Shown here: positions 12,360 through 64,000 of the stretch, in pieces
Layout of the letters: every line of letters begins with the position of its first letter
How positions within the stretch are numbered: position 1 is the first letter of the stretch
Source of the DNA: Pseudeuparius sepicola
Lineage: Eukaryota > Arthropoda > Insecta > Coleoptera > Anthribidae
Reading direction: 5' to 3'
Assembly: GCA_963920635.1 (NCBI GenBank)
Contig: OY987303.1
Coordinates: 17,276,175-17,340,174 of the forward strand
Length of the DNA stretch: 64,000 nt
The notes under the pieces: generated by a model
Seen by the model: only the letters and a program-made list of their open reading frames with translations
What the model was told of the DNA's origin: nothing
Database searches by the model: none
Translations under genes and position numbers: made by a program

Positions 12360-13525
12360 ACACAGTTTATAATAATTTATAAAAGAAAAACCGTGTGCTT
12401 TGTTGTAGTTATGTGAAGCTAGCCTAAAATTGGCAAATATTTTATCGTATAACTATTTGATTCAAATTAAACTTGAATATGTTGTTTTTGTATATGTATT
12501 CCCTGTCGTTTCTATTTTGAATCAAACTATTAAATAATGATGAGTTATCATAAAACATCATATTCTTTTTTAAGTAGAGATTCTTGTGTAATTTGATGTG
12601 TCCACATAACACGATCTTAATACATATAAGCAAATGTCTTAGACACCATTAATATTCTAACAATAATAATTTCATTTTAGAAAAGAAATGAAAAAGGCCT
12701 TACCATTCGAAAGTACCTATGAAAATTTCCCGAAGTCAAGTTTTCTGGTTTCCAATTTCCCTCGCATGTTTTTTACTTTTATAGTTTTGTATCCTTCGAT
12801 TTAATCTAAATATCATTCGAAAATAAAGGATCTATATCGAGTTCTGTCTTTTATTTAATAACTTATAAATTTATTCTATAAAAGTGAAAAATAGAAGTTG
12901 GTATGACCTACAGAAATTCGCGTTTTTTTTTGTCTTATGTTTTGTGGCTTTTATGAGAATATTATTAAAAATGAAGATGAATTTTTTTGTCATTGTGAAC
13001 ACCCTACATCTAGTATAAAGTATAAGTCCTCGCCAAATGGCTAGTAAAATAATGAACTTTTTTAGCTTGGGGTTGGTTTACAGGCCGCCTTTGATTGTCT
13101 GGTATTGTATTATTGGTTGCCTAACGCCGCGCTTTATGCATATGGTACACATACTACACATACCGCTTTTGGCCCTATTGCGCACGGCAAGGCGCGGGAA
13201 ACGTGAAGAGATTAAATTCGCCGCCATTTTTAACCCTATATTGCTTAGACAAGGAAACTATATTGGCAGTTTGAGTGGTGGCTACTTTATTCCTTGTTTA
13301 ATTTTTTTTATACTATATACCTATTATATGAATGAAATTGCATTATATACTTTTTGAAAGCGCCGGTAAAATCATAAAAGTCACCGTGATATGCTTTTTT
13401 GAGAGATGCGTTTTTGTTTTTACTCGCGATTTTTCTTTATATTTTATTTTATATTTTGTTCGGTTAATAGCTTTTCGTTTTCATATTTATGAAATCAAAA
13501 AATAACTTATTAAAGCGTTGTAAAA
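12360..13525. other. Intergenic region, one unassigned open frame
   Basis: Between the deadenylase gene and the THAP fragment. A + strand frame at 13037-13357 (about 106 codons, ATG at 13037) encodes a hydrophobic peptide with two or three possible membrane segments around a basic RTARRGKREEIKF stretch. I do not recognise it; it may be repeat-derived. No RNA gene was seen. Confidence 0.3.
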
Positions 13526-13714
13526 ATGCGAAGAGACTTTTACATCCAGATTGTGTCGTCGACAAGAATATTCTCTGGAAGGACTCTATATGTTGCATGT
13601 TCTATTCATTTTGATGAACAGGATTTTTTAATGCAACAAAATGCGAAAAGTGGCACGCTACCATCTAGAATCCTAACCGAAGAAGCAGTGGAGTCAAAAT
13701 TGGCTAAATTGTAA
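13526..13714 (+). pseudogene. Half of a THAP-like domain
   Basis: A 62-codon frame contains VACSIHFDEQDF followed by LPSRILTEEAVES, which fits the second half of a THAP domain (CxxHFxxxDF, then a proline-containing AVPS-like end). The first half, with its CxxxxC motif, is not found upstream, so this is a fragment of a gene or transposon. The start ATG is only the first in frame. A chance match is possible. Confidence 0.4.
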
Positions 13715-13728
13715 TTCTTGATACGACT

Positions 13729-14103
13729 AGGGTTACCAGACGTCCAGATTAATCTGGACATGTTCGGGTTTTTGCTACGTCCGGGTGAATCCGGGCGGAT
13801 TTTTCATAAACGTCCGGATTTTAAAGTATGCGTGGTTAAACAACAATTATTGCAAAATAATACACTTTTTCACAGTTGCTAAAAGCAGCCGAATTTCTTT
13901 TTGCATCAGTCAATCAGTAGATAATGGGAAAGTTGTTACTTTGTCAAAAATAAAAAAATAATAAAAATTAAAAAATATATACAAAGTATATATATATTTT
14001 TTAAAACTCAAAAAATACAAAGACAATTGTAACGTCTAGATCTTGTCCGGATTTTCTCAAAGGCTTGTTCTGGGTAGACAAGTTTTCATATCTGGTAACC
14101 CTG
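13729..14103. mobile_element. MITE with AGGGTTACCAGA ends
   Basis: The left end AGGGTTACCAGACGTCC and the right end ATATCTGGTAACCCT are inverted copies; further inside, GTCCGGATT at about 13811 is answered by GTCCGGATTTTCTC at about 14045. It is about 375 bp and non-coding. Elements with these ends are widespread in animal genomes. No clear target duplication is preserved. Confidence 0.7.
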
Positions 14104-14384
14104 AAGAGCCGCATTTCTGGAGCAAATAGAATAGAATTAACCGAAGAAATGCAAACAGCAGCAGCAAGTAACAAAGATCACCACCAGCAAAATTATTGAA
14201 GCTTATTAAAGAAAAGCGTAATTAGAAATCACATCACTTGCATTTTTGAAGCAAAGATTAAAGTGGTAGAAGTTGAAGTTACTAAGTTTTCTTTTGCTTG
14301 TATTTTTTAAACAAACAAAAAGAAAAAGTTCTAAGGAATAAAACTATATAATATATAGCTGCCTAAAAATTCAGAAATAGGTTA

Positions 14385-14545
14385 TTATTGGCTCTAACCT
14401 AACTTCAAACACATAAACTGCAAATATAGCCTTTTTCTGTGCTTCAAAGAACAGAGTTTAATGTTAATTTCTATCTGTTCAAATTTAGGATTCGTGTGCG
14501 TGAAACAGTAAAACGTAAATTCTCTTGATTACGGCCCTGTTTCAA
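14385..14545. repeat. Dispersed repeat, second copy at about 29345-29505
   Basis: About 155 bases from GGCTCTAACCTAACTTCAAA to GATTACGGCCCTGT occur again inside the hAT-like element at 29.1-30.4 kb with only a few differences. No ends or coding capacity could be defined. Confidence 0.7.
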
Positions 14546-14602
14546 GGTTAGCAGAGGCACAGCTTACCCTAGTTAAGGTAAGCTGTGCTAGAGGCCTCTA
14601 CC

Positions 14603-15057
14603 TAGTGCTGGGCGATGTTCATCGATGTTTTTGAAACATCGATGTTTTGTTCGCGATGTCGATGGTTTTGACATCGATGTCAAAGATCACAAACATCGAT
14701 ATCAACATCGATATTTACCTTTCGATGGTTTTTAGTATATATTTTTTTGTTATGTTTTGTTTGTTTTTGTTTATTTTTTGTAATTGTTTGTATTTTTTGT
14801 TCCATAAGATTTTTTTAGAATATTTTTTTATTATGCGTTGTGATATTTATTTATTATTTGGATAATAATAAACAAAGTTTTTAATTGAGAAATTTTTTTT
14901 AATACGAATTTACGAATGTTTCAAATTTCAACATCGATGTTTACCAAACATCCATGTTTCACAACCGATGTTTTTAAGACATCGATGTTTGCTTTCGATG
15001 TTAACATCGATGATCATTCAATCAACATCGATGTTTCATGTCGATGTCCCAGCACTA
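14603..15057. mobile_element. MITE with TAGTGCTGGG ends and many ATCGATGTT motifs
   Basis: TAGTGCTGGG at 14603 and CCCAGCACTA ending at 15057 form the tips. Both subterminal regions are dense in CATCGATGTT, which is itself nearly palindromic, so the ends can pair extensively. Flanks resemble each other (GGCCTCTACC and GGCTCTACCC), suggesting an eroded target duplication. The tips look hAT-like. No coding frame of known family is present. Confidence 0.7.
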
Positions 15058-15181
15058 CGGCTCTACCCGAGGTCTCTAGAGGCTATCTATATAATATGAT
15101 CTCTGTGGGTTAACCTAATCAAAAGACCTTAGCCTCTACCAAAGTTTACAGCCTGTAAACTTTACCTCTACTAACTTTGAT

Positions 15182-15227
15182 CATTGAGTAAAGGATATAT
15201 TTTATATAGGGTATCCTTTACTCAATG
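15182..15227. repeat. Short palindrome, related to 61703-61751
   Basis: CATTGAGTAAAGGATATAT pairs with the inverse GTATCCTTTACTCAATG only a few bases away. The same arms occur at about 61.70-61.75 kb in the last shaggy introns, so this is a member of a short hairpin repeat family and not a unique site. Confidence 0.7.
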
Positions 15228-15240
15228 CTTTTTGCCAAGC

Positions 15241-15267
15241 TTTCGGAATTGCTTATTCCTTCTTCAG
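15241..15267 (-). ncRNA. Hammerhead-like motif, solo
   Basis: On the - strand: CTGAAGA, one base, GGAAT, a short loop, ATTCC, then GAAAGC. The CTGANGA-stem-GAAA order is that of a hammerhead core. It carries one extra base before the stem, so activity is doubtful. It lies directly beside the 15.2 kb palindrome. Confidence 0.35.
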
Positions 15268-15745
15268 GGCAGTTAAAGATTAGTTTTAAAACTATATTAT
15301 CCATGACAAATTTATGATAAAAAAATCTTCAGATGTATTTTCTACAAAACTTAAAATTTGTAGGGCATAAAGGTGATATGTATGACCTGGACCGACACGT
15401 TGGTCCAGGTATGACACAAGTCAGACGTGCACTGCACGCCACTTTTTTTAAGGGATGAGCATGGATAATGGTCTTAGGTACCGAATCCAACAAGGCGAAT
15501 AAAACAATAATAGAGCCTAACCTCAACCTAGATTTTTTGCGTGATTAGTGACCTATATATTTTGTGATTAGTGGATGGTGAATGTGAATGTGAGTGAATG
15601 ACCTGAGCCCTTGAGTCTTGAGCCTAGAGACAAGTTTGTCCAGTTTATCTGAGGTGGTGACCGTTGGAAATCTTTTTTTTTTTAATTTATTACCTGTAGA
15701 TAGACTTATTTTGTGTTGTAAACATCAGATCTAAAACATAATAAA

Positions 15746-16575
15746 ATGCTTATATTTCTGGAAGAAGAAAGGTTAAAATATGACGAGATGGAAAAGGCCT
15801 ATTATGGCGTTAGTTCCACTGAGATTTTCGTAGAAAGTAAGTACCTACCTAATTATTTAACACAAAAACGTGTAAACAAAGTTCTTTTTAGTGCATAATT
15901 ACGTCTCGAATCATATAAAAACTTGTCTTTATGGGATCTCCAACTCTTTAAAAGAGAACGGATGCGATGATGAGAAAAGAATTCGAATAATTAAGGAGTT
16001 ATATATGAAGAATATGAACTTCTTGGAACCTTCCCTGGACAAATTCCAAGTAAGAATATTACTATTTTTATATTAAGGCCTCGACAGAAGCAAACATTTT
16101 TTCATTGCTTCCATTTCAGAAAGAATTGCAGCAGATTTTTGAAGTTCCTGTGAGCGTTGAACAAAGGCCCGTTTTCTCGGATAACGACATCGAACAGTTA
16201 AAGCAAGAAGTGCAGAAACTGCGACAGGAATACTTCGTGGTAATAAAGCTATAAAACAATATATATGTACAGTAATATTTCATTTGTTTTGTACCTTAGG
16301 AACATGTATTTTTAGCAAAGTTGAATCAGAAGAAAAAATTACTTGAATCCCTGCAAGTGCAGATGGATCAAGATGAGAAGCATCTGGATGAGCTGATAAA
16401 GAAGTTCAAACATGGAATTAAAAAGAAAAAAGATTATGAAAGTCTAAAGAATAAATATGATGAACGCTTCCAAAAGTTTTGCAGTGATTTTAGTGAAGAG
16501 TTTAGAGACAAAAATGAATATTTTGTCAGCGATAAGGACTGTTTTAATGCATTATTACGAGAATTTAATAGCTAG
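15746..16575 (+). CDS. Mis12: MIS12-like kinetochore protein, four coding exons
   Basis: The MIS12 complex links inner-kinetochore chromatin to the NDC80 microtubule-binding complex. Coding exons are 15746-15836, 15892-16049, 16120-16239 and 16300-16575, with GT-AG borders and matching phases, giving about 214 residues against 205 in human MIS12. The family layout is visible: an N-terminal YYGVSSTEIF segment like the QFFGFTPQT of other species, a helical N-terminal half, then FEVPVSV followed by SDNDIEQLKQEVQKLRQEY, which parallels the IPSNILLPED...LQKEIEQLQEKY region, and a long C-terminal coiled coil rich in K and E. Insect MIS12 proteins diverge fast, so the name rests on this pattern and needs a profile search. 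No obvious poly(A) signal was found close after the stop. Confidence 0.78.
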
Positions 16576-17070
16576 CAATTTTTGATATTTTATATAGATT
16601 TAATTATTTGCAAACTGTTGCTTGTTGCTTTCTCCGCCCTTACTTTTAAATAGAAAAGGATATCTACTGACAGCTAAGTTACATCAGAGAGAAACATTTG
16701 TTTTTTGTCATCTTTGTAGTTGTAGCATAATATTATAGGAGCCATAGATTGTCAAAAGCATTGTTAAAACTGCGGGGCAGTAATCTGAACGCACCCATCG
16801 ATCTTAACCCTAAACAAAGGAATCATTTATTTATTGTCCTTGGTCAAGGCACAGAATAATATTCTGTGGAACTAAGCCAACCTATATTTTTATGATTCTA
16901 ATCTAAGTCATAGGTATCCAAGGTTCATCAGAGCCATCATCCAGAGATACCACTTTCGCCACGAAAAAGCAACTCTTGTGTCTACGAATACCACCTATCC
17001 TAACTGTGGAATTTTCTGCGATCAGCAGCAGATCCCTTTTGTGTGTTATTTGATGCAAACGGAAATATAG
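16576..17070. other. Intergenic, nothing recognised
   Basis: Sequence between the MIS12-like gene and a MITE. It includes the presumed 3' flank of the former; I see no further gene. Confidence 0.35.
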
Positions 17071-17306
17071 CCGAATTCGAGCGGATGACCAGGTTGAACC
17101 AGGTTATAAAATGTATGTTTTGAGTAAATTTTACAAATTTATTTATTTGATCAAGGGCCAGATTATATGGTTAATGGTTTTAAGGCACTGTGAACACACC
17201 AGATTTTTCTACTATCATCAAAAATTATTTTAATGTTCAATTTCTTATAATCTAACCTAACCTTTTATAACCTGGTTAAAATCGGTCATCCGCTCGAATT
17301 CGGCAT
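17069..17306. mobile_element. MITE with GCCGAATTCGAGCGGATGAC ends
   Basis: GCCGAATTCGAGCGGATGAC near 17071 recurs inverted as GTCATCCGCTCGAATTCGGC ending near 17304, and the arms continue with AACCAGGTTATAAAA. It is about 235 bp and non-coding. Its right end touches the stop codon of the small - strand frame at 17306-17467, so it may have become part of that transcript's 3' end. Confidence 0.75.
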
Positions 17307-17467
17307 TATTTCGTCTTTTTCTTCAAGGCCAAATTTTCAATGAATTCGTCTATTCCAGAACCGAACCACAGAATAGGGTAGAAATGTTGTTGGAACAAAC
17401 CCGTATCGTATTGAACCATTTTAGCCAAGGACCGTTCGTTTAAATTTCTTGTAGGAGGAACGTCCAT
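17306..17467 (-). CDS. Unrecognised 53-residue frame, divergent from shaggy
   Basis: The - strand encodes MDVPPTRNLNERSLAKMVQY followed by a hydrophobic/aromatic segment (FQQHFYPILWFG) and a lysine-rich C terminus (LALKKKTK). I do not recognise the family. It could be a complete small protein whose 5' end faces the shaggy first exon, sharing its promoter region, or the last exon of a longer gene: a possible acceptor (TTTCATTTCAG) lies just before the ATG. An in-frame TGA lies about 80 bases upstream, so the unspliced frame cannot be much longer. Composition is protein-like and the codons are not repeat-derived. Confidence 0.38.
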   Translation of the reverse strand: MDVPPTRNLNERSLAKMVQYDTGLFQQHFYPILWFGSGIDEFIENLALKKKTK

Positions 17468-17479
17468 AATAATTTTCTC

Positions 17480-17907
17480 TGAAATGAAATTACAGAAACC
17501 TGTCGCAAGGTGGCGAGGTGGCTTTCAAAGTTGTGAGCGACGTGACCGGTAGATGGGGGCACATTTGTCCAAAATGGATTATCGAATGCGCCATTACGGC
17601 GGCGTTCGGGCAACTCCGCGAATCCCGTATCGCAACGTGATTGGTGCCGAGCTGCCCCGATCGGGTCAATGTCTGAGCATCAGAAAATTAGTGAAAAGGT
17701 GAAGCCCGTCGCAAGTCAAAAATGGTTTAACGGGAATTTTCACGGACGAAAATGCGGTGTGTGGGCGCCAAGTAAGTGCCGGAGTACGTGCCGTTCGTCG
17801 GTGTACCCATTCGCGGACCTTTTGGACGCCGGTATGTTCGTTTAGACCGTGGAGATCGGGACGGCGAGAAGGTTTCTATAGGCGGGTGTCAGCAGGCCGT
17901 GCTGAAC
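17480..17907 (+). promoter_or_regulatory. GC-richer promoter and 5' UTR region of shaggy
   Basis: The block from about 17480 to 18320 is much richer in G+C and CpG than the rest of the window. It surrounds the shaggy first coding exon, as expected for a housekeeping-type promoter and leader. No canonical TATA box is seen. A GTAAGTGCC near 17770 could be the donor of an upstream leader exon. The frame runs open upstream of the ATG at 17908 but without another ATG. Confidence 0.5.

Positions 17908-64000
<46,093 letters not shown>

Noticed and set aside
13037..13357. 106-codon hydrophobic frame
   Set aside because: No recognised family; composition could be repeat-derived. Kept only as a remark in the intergenic entry.

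Overview
This window is eukaryotic and almost certainly from an insect nuclear genome. The genes have GT-AG introns, long AT-rich introns packed with transposable elements, arthropod-type protein sequences, and short CCTAA runs of the arthropod telomere type. The protein variants look like those of a holometabolous insect, perhaps a beetle, but the order cannot be fixed from this sequence alone.

Three host genes are well supported, all on the + strand. (1) A complete CCR4-NOT deadenylase gene (CNOT7/Pop2/CAF1) has five coding exons from 422 to 12282, and a 10.8 kb second intron that is mostly repeats. (2) A small kinetochore gene of the MIS12 family has four coding exons from 15746 to 16575. 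(3) The 5' two thirds of shaggy/GSK3 starts at 17908 and runs off the right end after 63765; its first intron is about 42.8 kb. Inside that intron two more ATG exons (52212-52311 and 55538-55628) end in the same splice phase as the classical first exon, so they look like alternative starts. A 51-base in-frame cassette exon lies between the exons for the middle of the kinase N lobe. A 53-codon reading frame on the - strand (17306-17467) points away from the shaggy promoter; I do not recognise it.

The rest is a dense transposon landscape. The best-resolved part is 31361-35998, a P-superfamily element with ends starting CATGATA, a 9-bp target duplication, and a broken THAP domain plus P-type C terminus. 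Inserted in it is a second transposon with its own inverted repeats and a two-exon gene for a DUF7869-type putative transposase that is intact except for one stop codon. A second P/THAP element with an 8-bp duplication lies at 40831-42704, and THAP-domain scraps lie at about 7100 and 13526. Other elements are a palindromic pair of mariner-type transposase copies inside a 3.9 kb unit with GGATATA-type tandem repeats near its ends (20528-24460), a 5'-truncated Penelope-like element flanked by inverted repeats with hammerhead-like motifs (56447-58567), a split LINE reverse transcriptase (8530-10445), a hAT-like element with a perfect 8-bp duplication (29096-30401), a 157-bp palindromic satellite duplicated with a 699-bp period (4553-6455), and at least ten fold-back elements.

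The host genes belong to separate processes: mRNA deadenylation, kinetochore assembly, and Wnt/insulin-type kinase signalling. They do not form a functional cluster. The regions of most interest are the nested transposon pair, the alternative shaggy exons, and the recurring hammerhead-like motifs.
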